Below are positions 1 through 10,799 of a DNA stretch of 64,000 nt, piece by piece. The notes beneath the pieces were generated by a model. The model worked only from the letters and a program-made list of their open reading frames with translations. It did no database searches and was not told where the DNA came from. This DNA is from Nigrospora sphaerica (Eukaryota; Ascomycota; Sordariomycetes; Amphisphaeriales; Apiosporaceae). Location: assembly GCA_018287875.1 (NCBI GenBank), contig JAGVVL010000001.1:9176001-9240000 (forward strand), in the 5' to 3' direction. Every line of letters begins with the position of its first letter. Position 1 is the first letter of the stretch. A program made the position numbers and the translations under genes.

Positions 1-3000
1 TGTGATTATGCAACAGTGGAAGTAGTGGGGCTAGAAGTGATCGGGCTCCTTATCCAAGACTGCTATAGAGTCTCTATCATCAGTCCGGGAAAGCCAACGA
101 GTACCAACATCTTATACAACATGAAGCTATCCAGAGACGTCCGAGGTGGGGATCCCTCTCGGTGCAATCCCAGAAAAGCCGTTAGAAAATACACCACATA
201 TTGGTCTAACCTTTGCGGTTCCAGAGGCTGGCTGCCCTTGTAGCCGCAGCAATATCGAAGCTATGCAAGGGCCAGAACACCCAGCCCCTCCGAGACGGCC
301 ACTGCTCCAACCAGGCAAACGGGCAATCGAGTTCAGCTAGACAAGTCTCCTCATTTCCACGTTCTCTTATCTCTACGGCAGTGGCATACACATCACTCTC
401 CCTTCAACTCTTAGCTCCGCTCCTAGCAAGCTTAGCAAGAAATAAGCTTCTGTCAGATACAACAAGAGGCCATCGATGTAAAAGACACGTGTCCGATTGC
501 CTTTCTCACATGTCTATCGGCGTCGCCCCGGGAGGGTCATGACAAAAGGCAAAGTACTTGAAAGTTGGATCGCCATAGGGTACATGCCCTGTACCTCCCG
601 GACCATAAAGACTAGCCGTCAAAGTCTCAGATGGATTCGACAGTCTATAGACATCCTGTTGAAGAGAAGTAGTACGCACGCCACCCACCAATACCAGTAC
701 AAACCTCAATGCACAACCCTGCATGTAGGTTTCGACTGAGCAGTGCCATGTGCCGGGGATTCTCGCTAAGTCAACAGGTTCACGGGGCGGAGGGTACGCG
801 CCATCCTGAAATTAGCCTAAATTAGTCCATCTGCCATCGGCATTGCGCGGCCCATCCACCCACGATGCGAATCCACGTAACCCTCGTCGATTCCCATGAG
901 ACCGCAGGGCTAAGGATTTTGAGTTGCACGTAGCTAGTTTCATCCGCTTACCCCTTTCCGAACAACCTCCCCCGAGCCCCTCACTTCCAAGTCTAGCGCG
1001 GGTCTCGAGCTGGGGCCTAGGTCTCAGAGCCCAATAATGCCCCGAAGACCAGACCGGTATTAACCTTTAGTGTTCAGATTGTTCGAGGCTGAAGTGATAA
1101 CCCCGCCTTTGCTACGTACTTGCCGGAAGACACTGGCTGACTGACTATCGGCGCTATGTACCGTACAATGGCTTGAGATGCTGGATGCGCTCGTATTACA
1201 ACTTTTAGATTCACCCCTACGTCCGAAAGGATAAGGGTTGGCTCCGGTGTGGATAGGTCTACCCTTAGTGAAAGCAATTCCTCCCTGATCAGTCCCTGCT
1301 TAGGATACACCTTGACGTGCTTCTGTTGCGCTGTTCCCATTAGCACGGAGCAGCTGTTATGGCAATGCTACTTAGCGGCTCATCCGTCCCAAAGTCTTTA
1401 GATTTTCTGGCTAATGAACAAGTCAGCCGCATCTATTGGAGACTCGATGGGCCGTGGCCATGAATGACAGATGCTGGCCAACAGGATATCTCTTAAAAGG
1501 ATATATTGGTTGAGACGTAAGTATCTGGTCCTACCAATTGAACCAATAAAACATTCGCCTGACACATTATCTAAGAAGAGACGGAGAATTCCCATATAGG
1601 CGTTTAGCATGGATCCAGGGTCCAATTCCGTGGCCACCGCAAGTCTGCGAATTATGCGGGTCCGTCCACTGCCATCTGCCTGCCGCGAGACCCATTTTAT
1701 TAGGGCAGAGAGTGATGTGGGATACTAACGTACGCAGAACTGGACCTTTCCGCCGCTTTCGCTGGCGGGGCCAATAAACTTACCTAAACACCAATGACTC
1801 GCGCCAACATGAGGATTCCCAGGCACCAAGAGATCCTTAGCTACCAGGAGGAGTTCAGCGACTTTAGAAATGCGATGGAAGGGACAACCTGTGTGATACT
1901 GCCAAGTGTACCCATAGATATAGATCCCTCGTATACAACTTGACAAATGCAACCTTTGAGGCATTGTGGCCGGTGTAAGGATAAGTAAAATTCGCATACG
2001 AAGCCCTGCCATAAAGTAAGAGAAAGCCGCTCACGCGTCAGGGGTTGTGTATGAAGTACAAAGGCGCACGATTAACTTCTTGGTTTAATATCCCATGTCC
2101 AAAGAGTGGTCGGAAAACCAGATCGACCGTATGAGGCAGCAAGACGTCATCTGTAGCCAGCCCGAGTTATTGCAGAAGGTCCGGGAAGCTCTAGTGGGGC
2201 TGATCCAAGCGACAATATAAATTGAGCAACCCGCTTTCGTTTTAACTCGACACGGTGGAAAACAACTTTTCGTCGCAAGAACGAAAGGGTTTAACTCTTA
2301 GAACTATCGCTTCAGCGGCAACGGCTTGAGTCATGTCAACGGTCTTTTGGAGTCCATGGGCCTCGAACCGACCGACTCTCTTCCTGGATGTGCAGCCGCA
2401 TGGGAGAGGATCACGATAGCTGCCGGTCAGTTCTTCTTGTTTGCACCCATCTGTATGGTCTGCTCTATAAGGTTTGCCTGGCTGCAACCCTCACGACGGA
2501 AATATGTCCCAGTAAATTTCATCATGGTCAATTATTTATTCAGCCGCAAAGGTGGCCCGGGTGGTCAGTTACTGGTCTAGACTTGGTCAAGTGCCTGGCA
2601 GGAGCTTCCCCGTACCCTGTCACAGGCGCGGGGTTACCAAAAAGAAACCTTGACAACTTTTGTAGTCCAGATGCCATGTGATTGGCTTGACTCAGTGTTC
2701 ATGTTGTCCAATTTGGCTTCGAACAGGCTGCTTGAATAGCATTTTAGCGGCCCAGCTAGCCCCAACGTCTAAATTGCAAGCCAAAGAGTAAAATTGAGGA
2801 GCTGAAGGCAGCCAAGGCATTAAAACACATCTTGCAGCCTTAGCAGTCGTTTATTGTTGCAGCAAACATCAGCCCAGAGCCCTTGTCTTCCCCACGCCGT
2901 CCAATATGGTGCGCTAGCAACCACGCAAACTTTCTTCCCACCACACCCTAAGCTATCAGCAAGCTTATTTCAGCAGTGTCTACTAGATCGGCAATGACAG

Positions 3001-3290
3001 AGCCAAGTACACTCACTCCACGGCCGTGACAGCTGTACTATTCAGGCTGCAGTTATGTTACCAGCTGAGCAGCGTGCAATCCACGGCTTTTGCTAGCGAA
3101 TTGAGTACTGGGTACGGAATAGAAGGCCTGTGGATATGACACGGCTCAGTTGGGGTGCCGCCTTTAAGACAGCGAGAGTTTCAGACGTATTCAATTCCAC
3201 TAATGTAGTAGCCCCCTCGTATGACAGGCAGAATACTTCCTGCAGAGCAAATCTAGATCCATGACTAAAATAGATACATCTTACTCCTTG
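1..3290. other. Gene-free stretch
   Basis: I find no convincing gene here. Short reading frames exist on both strands but none has a recognisable domain, signal peptide or plausible splice structure. The stretch from about 411 to 1090 is a diverged copy of a repeat seen again near 18.5-19.2 kb. Base composition is mixed and less AT-rich than the degraded transposons further on. Confidence 0.5.
411..1090 (+). repeat. Dispersed repeat, copy 1 (diverged)
   Basis: Blocks of this segment match blocks at about 18499-19230 in the same order and orientation. Shared strings include TTAGCTCCGCTC, AGAAATAAGCTTCTGT, CTATCGGCGT and CCTTTAGTGTTCAG. The copies differ by many transitions and indels, as expected for an old repeat mutated by RIP. 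No coding capacity was recognised, so the family is unknown. Confidence 0.5.
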
Positions 3291-3311
3291 ACATGCACGG
3301 CAAATAACGGG

Positions 3312-3318
3312 TATATAA
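3312..3318 (+). promoter_or_regulatory. Probable TATA box
   Basis: TATATAA about 135 bp before the ATG of the His-rich secreted protein gene, followed by a pyrimidine-rich leader (3410-3440) of the kind common upstream of highly expressed fungal genes. Confidence 0.45.
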
Positions 3319-3452
3319 GCTACATATAACCTAGGTGTTCATCTATTTCTTGTACTCACTTCAAACCCTCTCAGTCTTGAAGAGAATCCAGTTTTACTAC
3401 ACTTACTCTCCATTAAACTCTTTTTTTCTTCTTTACAAAAGAAGAAGCAAAC

Positions 3453-3808
3453 ATGCGCTTCGGTCTTGTCACTATCTCCGCTCTTGCAGCATGTGCTTTG
3501 GCCCTCCCACAGGGTCCGGGATCTCCTGATCCCAATGTTGCTCGCCGCAATAATGGCGGAGGCCATTCTGGAGGCGGTTCTGGCGACTCCCATCATGGAG
3601 ACCCCCATCATGAAGACCCCCATCATGGAGACCCCCATCATGAAGACCCCCATCATAGCGGCCCTCACAGGCGCAATCTGATGGCCCGAGGTAAGGGAGG
3701 ATTTCTTGGTGGGAAAACATGATGTGAATAGCGAACTGACTGTGTATGCTCCTACTAGAGGCGCATAGCAACCCACCGCCAGTACCAACTCTCAGTTTGA
3801 AGGCCTAA
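3453..3808 (+). CDS. Small secreted His-rich repeat protein (spliced)
   Basis: The first 238 nt encode a hydrophobic signal peptide (MRFGLVTISALAACALA, probable cleavage near residues 17-18), a Gly/Asn spacer, then a run of five-residue repeats of type HHGDP/HHEDP. Unspliced, the frame stops at 3722. A better model has an intron at 3691-3758 (68 bp) with GTAAGG donor, a CTGAC branch-point-like site and a CTACTAG acceptor, joining to an exon that adds about 16 residues, rich in proline at its start, and stops at 3806-3808. The intron length is not a multiple of three, so the two models give different C termini. Product about 95 residues, with no known family. His/Asp-rich repeats could bind divalent metals, but that is inference. 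A TATA box and CT-rich leader precede it. Confidence 0.65.
3591..3665 (+). repeat. 15-bp coding tandem repeat
   Basis: Four near-perfect units of CATCATGRAGACCCC and one degenerate unit, alternating GGA/GAA. Each unit codes for HHGDP or HHEDP. The repeat is a likely site of unit-number variation between strains. Confidence 0.85.
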
Positions 3809-4743
3809 AGTAAGTAAGGTTTATCAGCTTAGTTGGAATACGCAGTGCGCCGCGAACTAATTCTGAGTGCTTTTACCAGTGCCCAAAGCATTTGGGGCCT
3901 CGAAGAAAAGCTCCTGCTCGGCCTAGAAGGTATCATGTTAAATGACGCTGAGCCAGATGATGCTGGGGAACCAGCAGAACCGGAAGTACCTTCTCGTACC
4001 ACCCCACAGGGTTGCTAAGGCACGGGAGTTCCGGACTTACGGTTGAAAGTCAAGGGTGAATTGATTAAAGAGGCGGGAAAAGGTACTTGGAGGGCAATCT
4101 TCCATGTCTTTAGCAAGTGGTGTGCTGCATCGAGGCAACGTAGGATGTGCCCCGCATGCTGAAAGAAGGGCCCCACCACGGTTTTCCCTAGTATGTAGGT
4201 TTTCGTCCAGGTTGCTGGACCTTTCTTTCTCACGCTCTTTACTGGTGGCGACAGTTCCATAACTGGAGCGTTCTTTTATATAATATAACTCTTCAATTTC
4301 TTAATAACTGAAATTATATCACCTTCTGGTGTCTCAGCTAGCCGCTGGCTCCCACACGGAGTAAATAATCCAAGCAATGATTTGCGCTGAGGAGTTATTT
4401 TATAACCTGCTCTATCTTCCACTGCGCATTGTCTGATGATAGCAACTCTCTATACTCCAAGCTAACGACGCTTGCGTTTTACGGCTGTCTTGAGGAGCGC
4501 TTAGCGAAAAGATGAGGGGGAAGTGACGCGAGTCTAGATGGTCTAGATTCCGTTTATGTGGAGTCGTACGAGAAAGCTGAAGAGAGCTGAGCCCCCATTA
4601 CAATGACCACAGGGCAGCATAAATACTTGCTCGGTATCCATCCAGCTTCCACCGTAGCAAGTTATTTACACACCCATCTCAGTCCACAGGCAACATTCCC
4701 TAACTAAACCCAACATATTCTTGCCCCGATTCGCAATCTTATA

Positions 4744-6033
4744 ATGCTTCCCATCCTTCTTATAACGGCTGTCGCCCCTCTGGCTACCATCGTTACTGGT
4801 ATGCCTATGACGCTTGATCGTCGTGGCAAGCCTAGTCCATGGACTTGCAAAAATGGTGTCATCGTCTACAACGGCCAACCCGCAGACCCTGGTGTCATTA
4901 TTTTTAATATATACTACCAAAAGACGGCCCTCAGTCCGACTTCCATTGGGTGGCCTGGCACTGAAAGCGATGGTCCCCCTAGCGGCGGCGGCGGTGGTGG
5001 TGGAGGCGGTGGTGGTGGAGGCGGTGGTGGTGGAGGCGGTGGTGGTGGAGGCGGTGGTGGTGGAGGCGGTGGTGGTGGCCAGCCTGGCGGTGATGGCCAG
5101 CCTGGCGGTGATGGCCAGCCTGGTGGTGATGGCCAGCCCGGCGGTGATGGCCAGCCTGGTGGTGATGGCCAGCCCGGCGGTGATGGCCAGCCCGGCGGTG
5201 ATGGCCAGCCCGGTGGTGGTGGAGGCGGTGGTGATGGCCAGCCTGGTGGTGATGGCCAGCCTGATGGTGATGGCCAGCCCGGCGGTGGTGGAGGCGGTGA
5301 TGGTGGCCAGCCTGGTGGTGGTGGTGGTGGTGGAGGCGGTGATGGTGGCCAGCCCGGCGGTGATGGCCAGCCTGGCGGTGATGGCCAGCCTGGTGGTGAT
5401 GGCCAGCCCGGTGGTGATGGCCAGCCCGGTGATGATGGCCAGCCTGGTGGTGATGGCCAGCCTGGTGGTGATGGCCAGCCTGGTGGTGATGGCCAGCCCG
5501 GCGGTGATGGCCAGCCCGGCGGTGATGGTCAGCCCGGCGGTGATGGCCAGCCCGGCGGTGGTGGAGGCGGTGATGGTGGCCAGCCTGGCGGTGATGGCCA
5601 GCCCGGCGGTGATGGCCAGCCTGGTGGTGATGGCCAGCCCGGTGATGATGGCGGTGAAAATGGCGAGCTTAACGGACGGAGTCTCTGCAGCAACGATCCT
5701 ACTGATTACCACTTGCCGTATTGCGGCTCGGGTGGCTCAGCCGGCGGAGGCGGTGGTGGTGGTGGAGGGGGCGGAGGTGGCGCCGGTGGCGGAGGGGGCA
5801 CCGGTGGTGGAGGGGGCGCCGGTGGCGTAGGCGGTGTGGACGGTGCAGACGGCCAGGACGGTGCAGACGGCCAGGACGGTGCAGACGGTGAAGATGGAGC
5901 CGGTGGTGATGGCGGGGACGGAGGCGACGGAGGCGACGGAAGCGACGGAGGCGACGGAGGTGATGAAGACGCCGGCGGGGACGGAGGCGATGAAGAAGGC
6001 GACAGCGGGGCCGATGACGGCGGCGACGAGTAA
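4744..6033 (+). CDS. Secreted glycine-rich, collagen-like repeat protein
   Basis: An open frame of 429 residues starts with a signal peptide (residues 1 to about 19) and a dibasic RR at 26-27 that could be a Kex2 site. Residues about 28-80 are non-repetitive with one cysteine. Next comes a poly-Gly tract (about 81-111), then about 35 copies of GQPGGD or variants, which keep the Gly-X-Y periodicity of collagen (GQP-GGD) and are interrupted by GGGG runs. A short non-repeat island with two cysteines (about 315-330) follows, then more Gly, then an acidic tail of GGDGGD/GADGQD type ending in E. No proline hydroxylation or triple helix can be inferred from sequence alone. A cell-wall or extracellular matrix role is plausible. 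An imperfect TATA-like CATAAATA lies near 4618. No intron is needed. The product has no recognised named family. Confidence 0.7.
   Translation: MLPILLITAVAPLATIVTGMPMTLDRRGKPSPWTCKNGVIVYNGQPADPGVIIFNIYYQKTALSPTSIGWPGTESDGPPSGGGGGGGGGGGGGGGGGGGGGGGGGGGGGGGGQPGGDGQPGGDGQPGGDGQPGGDGQPGGDGQPGGDGQPGGDGQPGGGGGGGDGQPGGDGQPDGDGQPGGGGGGDGGQPGGGGGGGGGDGGQPGGDGQPGGDGQPGGDGQPGGDGQPGDDGQPGGDGQPGGDGQPGGDGQPGGDGQPGGDGQPGGDGQPGGGGGGDGGQPGGDGQPGGDGQPGGDGQPGDDGGENGELNGRSLCSNDPTDYHLPYCGSGGSAGGGGGGGGGGGGGAGGGGGTGGGGGAGGVGGVDGADGQDGADGQDGADGEDGAGGDGGDGGDGGDGSDGGDGGDEDAGGDGGDEEGDSGADDGGDE
4984..5650 (+). repeat. Gly-rich minisatellite (mainly 18-bp units)
   Basis: 4984-5076 is a GGYGGT/GGA run, then from about 5077 come tandem 18-bp units GGCCAGCCYGGYGGTGAT with interspersed GGTGGTGGAGGC blocks. 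The third-base C/T differences between units show the array is not freshly amplified. Because the unit is a multiple of three without stop codons, other frames and the opposite strand are also open across the array. Confidence 0.9.
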
Positions 6034-6624
6034 AGGGCGTGGTCTTTCTGTCTATATATTCAAAGCTGGTAAGTCATTCAACAATCAATCGCCTGTACGG
6101 CCGCGTCAGACACCCGAGTTTGAGGATTCAAGTGGACAACAAGCTGATTATTCATTAACATAAGATTCTCGAGCTGCAGCTTCAAACCTTTTAGGGGCAT
6201 CAACTCCAAACATGTGGACATTGGTCGTGGTCATAATCTGGTGGACTTCGGAGCTAATATTGTGTCTTCCTAGGCAGTGCTTTCGGCCAGATGCTCCCGT
6301 AGTCTGCCTACATACTTTCCTTCCTAAGATCTCATAATCACATCGATTTCTATACCAGAAAGCCCTCTTCAGAGGTCACATGCTGAGACCAGCAGATCCT
6401 AGAAAGAACACTGTTGAACACGTAGTCCGCACTGGAGTTTCTTAAGTTAATCGCCATGGGCATTGGGCACAGCGTTCGTACCCCCGGCATGTCTAGCTTT
6501 TCACTGGAAAACAACTATGTGTTGCCGCTTTTAGGTGTGCGTGTCGGTCCGAAAGAAAGTGATACGTGGAAGGTCTAGAACTGTATGTGTATCTATATTT
6601 ATGTGAATGTGTTTATTTATTTAT
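6034..6624. other. Intergenic, no feature seen
   Basis: This is the spacer between the Gly-rich gene and the first transposon remnant. I see no ORF with support. The DNA becomes AT-rich towards 6600. Confidence 0.4.
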
Positions 6625-6820
6625 TGTGGCAATATGAGGCTATCGCTAATTTTGCCTATCAGGTCACGTGAAGAGCTATTAGGACTTATAGTAGGCTCTA
6701 TAGAGCATGTAGGGAACGATTCCTAGCTATGAGTATATAGTCTGCTATATCTAACCCTGTCTTTTATTCTTTTTAATAAATAATCTTAAACCTTTCGCTT
6801 CCCACGCCTCGTTTAATACA
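6625..6820 (+). repeat. Solo LTR, about 195-bp family (copia-like)
   Basis: It begins TGTGGCAATATGAGGC, contains AGGTCACGTGA, and ends in a segment matching the 3' part of the 17981-18179 copy. The same family occurs inverted at 8412-8606 and at 17638-17827 and 17981-18179. The copy is AT-enriched by RIP-type changes. No clear target duplication is visible here, and the exact 3' end is uncertain. The copia assignment rests only on the short LTR length. Confidence 0.65.
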
Positions 6821-7814
6821 CCAGTTATAAGCCCAGCTTATATACCTATCTTTACTTCATAATAAAGACGTTATATAAGACTTGTAAGGAGTATAGTAAG
6901 TACCTTCTATTTACTTTTCTTATTATTTAACTCACTTATTTAACTATTTCTCATTGCTTAAGTAATTTATCTAGCTTAATAAGCTATGTCTATTTAGCCG
7001 ACTTTAAGATTTAATAAGTCGCTTTAATTATAAGGTACGACTAGCTTAAATAGCATAATACGCTTTACATAACGTGGGTGTTGGGTGAGTGGCGCACTTC
7101 CAGCTAAAATTCGTTACTTCAACTTTAAGACACTATATCTCCACAAATAAACATAGAGAACGTATCTAAAGAGGGTTAGATGGTTCTTGCTATTCAAGCA
7201 CTCCAGAAAAACCCTCATTTAACTCGCTAAGCCGCTGCAATAATCTATAACGTCCCGGAAACTACCCTACGTTGAAGAATAGCCGGCACACACGCTAGGC
7301 AAGATACCCGCCCGAAGTCAGCTCGATTAACCGAACTGGAAGAGAAGACGCTTGTCAAATATATACTGGACCTAGATACGCGAGGGTTTGCGCCGCGACT
7401 TCGTGATATAGAAGATATGGCTAATGTTATTGCCGAGTCGCGCGACGCGTCACGCGTTAGCACACGTTAAGCCTTAAGCTTCGTTAAGCGATAACCGGAC
7501 CTCCAAACGCGTTTCTCTTACGTATACGATTACTAGAGGGCCCTCTACGAAGATCTTAAGAAAATCACGGGCTAGTTCGCGCTTTTTGCGAACCTAAAGG
7601 CTAAGTACAGTATCTAAGATAAGGATATCTACAACTTCGACGAGACCGGCTTCACGATAGGCCAAATCACGTCCTTAATAATTATAACCGGTACTGATTA
7701 AGCGGAAAGCGAAAAAAAGTCTAGCTTAGTAATCGCGAATAGATTACCGTGATCTAGGGCGTCTGTTCCGATAGTTGGTGTGTCCCGCTATTCATCGTAG
7801 TAAAGGGCGCCTAC

Positions 7815-8130
7815 TGTTACAGGTTGAGACCTGGGAGATAGGCTCAGGCGCACCTGGCCTGAGCGTCTCACGAACCCCTCACATGAGGCTCCGAGTAGGT
7901 AGCTCTATTCGGACGCCAGACTATTGGTCAAGACCTAGGAGGGGGGAGCTGAGCAGCGATCCGAACGTTCCGATCCGAACGTTCCGATCCGAACGTTCCG
8001 GTCCAGTCTTGCAAGACTTCACGAGACGCTGCGCCCGGCCTCCTGAGGTCGATTCTCTTCTCTTTTCCCTATCTAGAAAATAAACAGCATTTGGCCCCTT
8101 CGATAGTGCTTCAAGGCTCAGCCTCTCACA
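7815..8130 (+). repeat. Solo LTR of gypsy-1 family, with TSD
   Basis: TGTTACAGG to CTCTCACA, the same LTR as at 9622-9950 and 15059-15390 but in the opposite orientation on this strand. It is flanked by perfect 5-bp duplications CCTAC (7810-7814 and 8131-8135). Removing the LTR and one CCTAC restores the transposase reading frame of pogo copy B, which confirms both ends. It holds three to four copies of the GAACGTTCC-type motif. Confidence 0.95.
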
Positions 8131-8411
8131 CCTACCACCTTACTAATTAGTACACTAATAGCACTCTCCTACACGACTAGGTAATTAAACCGACTTGGAA
8201 TAGATGAACCGATAACGAGACCAGCCTAGACTGGATTTGGTATTTTAATAAACACACCTTATTATATATAATAGGCCGATATTGTCTGTTAGTAATCGAT
8301 AGGTATAAGAGCTATGTTTCGACCGAATTCTAAGCTTTCTATAAATAGAAGGATATTGTGGCAGTCTTTATACATTTACACTCGTCGTATCTACTTTAGC
8401 TACTTAATATT

Positions 8412-8606
8412 TGTCGCACTGCAGAGATCGTGGAAAGCGAGGTTCAAGTTATCCATTAGAAGGAAACAAAGGAAATCTGTCTGTAGGTGCAGTAGTACAT
8501 ATAGTAGCTCAGGACCCCTGTCACCATGTGAATCCTGGCATGTGAAGAGGAGCCACGTGACCTGGTAGGAGAGGCTAAGCCACGTGAATAGCCTCATATT
8601 GCAACA
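8412..8606 (-). repeat. Solo LTR (195-bp family), with TSD
   Basis: On the minus strand it reads TGTTGCAATATGAGGC to CAGTGCGACA. The flanking 5-bp duplication ATATT is perfect (8407-8411 and 8607-8611). It interrupts pogo copy B between the HSSYLL region and the QPLDVG-equivalent region of the transposase. Confidence 0.9.
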
Positions 8607-8999
8607 ATATTAAATATTTCAACCTATTAAAGTGGGTATATAGTTGCGAAATCAAAAGGTTTATAAAGTCACTTATTAACTATATTACTAAGGCCGAGTT
8701 TTTAATCGCTTTCTAAGCCGCATTTATAAAGGTTTTTATATTAAACAACATTAAAGCTGGATTCTTAAAAGCCAGCTTAGTGCTTCTAAATCCAGAAAGA
8801 GTGCTCGTAAAGCTGGATATAAAGTTATTGACACCTTTGCTTACTGGAAGGATTCTAGCCACGAGTATCCTATAAGCCTCTTAAACACCGTATAACTTAA
8901 TTAAAGCGACTTTGTAAAGTGATTTTATTAAGAATCGAGTCCGCTATCACTGAAGAAGCTCTCTGACACCGATTCTATCGGCAGTTGACTAGTGTAAGG

Positions 9000-9212
9000 A
9001 TCCAAAGAAATCACAATGGCACCGTTAGGTATAGGGTAGCGAAGGGCAGGCTCAATTCTACTGCAAGACTGATTCTTGCAGAATCTAAGTCCAGGTCGGG
9101 CGCCAGCGGTGCGCCCGCTCCTCGCTGGTAGGCCGCCGGTGGGTCTGTGTCGCAGATCAGGTGACCAGCCTGCTGATGCACCTCTCCAGCGTCTTCTCCC
9201 TTACAACTAGTT
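9000..9212. other. GC-richer block of unknown origin inside pogo B
   Basis: About 210 bp with a more GC-rich composition than the AT-rich transposon around it. Copy A has no equivalent at this point in the C-terminal region of the transposase. No ends, duplications or coding sequence were recognised. It may be an inserted fragment or a family-specific spacer. Confidence 0.3.
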
Positions 9213-9621
9213 TGCGAAGGGTGCGATAGCGATAATACATAAAGTCGCTCTTTTATAGGCGGAGGTTAAGACTTTTCAAGAGACGAATTCCAGCCTTGTA
9301 AAACATTAGAGAGTAAAAAAGACCCGTCTATAGCAAGGAGAAACACTCGAGATTGGCGAGGCCTAAGATCTTCTAGATTAAAAGGACATCGATACGTAGT
9401 TAAGAGAGAAAACGCGTATAAGAAGCGGTCGGGCAACGAGGTTAGAACCGCGTGGGCGGCGATATAGCATCTACGGAACAGCCGGACATAATATGCGAAT
9501 ATGTGAAATGAATACAGAAACATCTGAAGAGCCAGAATTTAATTAGTTTGAATTGATTTAAGATGTTATAGTTAGGTAATTGATTGATTTGTCGTGAAGA
9601 TTCCCTTTAAGTGCGCCACTC

Positions 9622-9950
9622 TGTGAGAGGCTGAGCCTTAAAGCACTATCGAAGGGGCCAAATGCTGTTTATTTTCTAGATAGGAAAGAGAGAGAGAACC
9701 GTCTTCAGGAGGCCGGGCGCAGCGTCTCGTTAAATCTTGCGAGACTGGACCGGAACGTTCGGATAGGAACGTTCGGACCGGAACGTTCGGATCGGAACGT
9801 TCGGATCGCTGCTCAGCTCCCCCCTCCTAGGTCTTGACCACTAGCCTGGCGTTCGAATGGAGAGACCTACTCGGAGCCTCATATAAGGGGTTCGTGAGGC
9901 GCTCAGGCCAGGTGCGCCTGAGCCTATCTCCCAGGTCCCAATCTGTAACA
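9622..9950 (-). repeat. Gypsy-1 LTR (3' LTR of the minus-strand element)
   Basis: TGTGAGAGG to CTGTAACA, 329 bp. It differs from 15059-15390 at only about ten positions, mostly transitions and single-base indels. It carries four tandem copies of a GGAACGTTCGGAYM motif. Confidence 0.93.
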
Positions 9951-10799
9951 TCACCCCCCTTCTCCCCTCCCCTTTTCCTTTCTGTAGCCCCCTATACGTC
10001 TCCTCTTATACGTCTCCTCCCGTACGTCTCCTCTTCCTAACCTTTCAGTTCCCTACTTATGCTCTTTTCGGCTTTCGGCTAGCTTAGTTCTTCTTTGGCT
10101 AGCGGGTTTTTCGCTATCGAAATCCGTCGCTGGTCCGTATTTTGCTTCGAATTCGTTTAACGCTTAAGTATCTTTTAAGTTCTCTAGAGGCTCCCAAGTT
10201 GGTTCCGCGTAGCCTCTCTATTTAACTAGGACTTATCGGTATAAGCCCCTTCCGCGTCTCTTTATATAGGCTCTTATAATACTCTCGACTTCCCACTCGT
10301 TGTTATCTGGGTTACTATTATCCGTAAAAGCTGGTGGCGGTTAATAGTCCGTTATCTTCTAGGAAGGTAAAGGATCCTTATATGCAGGTCTTATAAGGTC
10401 CACATAGAACCTTAGCTATACTCCTTATAGAACGTCTAGTTCGTAAACGTGAGAGCTAATAACCTTTATAACAGTGTATTTCGCGTGTAACCAGGCTAGC
10501 TTTTTCGATAAACGTCTAAGTTAAAGTTCTTAAAGGAAAGCCAAACCTTATCCTCTACTTGGTATTCGCGTGCGGCGGTCCTTTTTCGGTTTGCGAGGTC
10601 CTCTTAAGCTTGTTAGGCGGCTATTATAGCGGCTTAGGCGAAATCTTTAGTGTCCTTTAGTCTCTAAACAAAGTATTCGGCTTTAATATATAGATCCCTC
10701 GAACTTTATGGCGACCTCTCGATAACTTGAATTGGTTCGATATAGTATCCGTGTAAGAGAAAGAACGGACTAACCTTAGTAGCTCTTAAGTCTCTGTTG

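Larger units (their letters stand above)
7072..9621 (+). mobile_element. Fot1/pogo DNA transposon copy B (broken, nested insertions)
   Basis: The left inverted repeat begins ACGTGGGTGTTGGG at 7072 after a TA target. From about 7150, translation of the plus strand with many stops follows transposase copy A: the helix-turn-helix region, YILDLDTRGFAPRLRDIEDM, IYNFDETGF and GVCSDSWCVPLFIVVKGA. The frame is cut by a solo gypsy LTR (7815-8130) and a short LTR (8412-8606) and resumes after each one. The element runs to 9621, where a full gypsy element sits in its right inverted repeat. The missing outer end of that repeat is found inverted at 34851-34887. Not functional. The N-terminal frame and catalytic region are riddled with RIP-type stops. 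Confidence 0.85.

Noticed and set aside
3339..3788. 149-codon minus frame opposite the His-rich gene (MGVFMMGVSMMG repeats)
   Set aside because: Antisense reading of the 15-bp repeat; the sense gene has a signal peptide, TATA box and intron.
3833..4018. 61-codon frame after the His-rich gene
   Set aside because: No plausible splice connection to the gene and no domain; kept out of the features.
4666..5712. 348-codon frame on the minus strand (Thr/Ala/Ile repeats) and 338-codon plus frame (Val/Met/Ala/Ser) across the Gly-rich array
   Set aside because: Both are shadows of the 18-bp minisatellite, which has no stop in these frames; they lack a signal peptide and sensible non-repeat flanks, while the 4744 frame has both.
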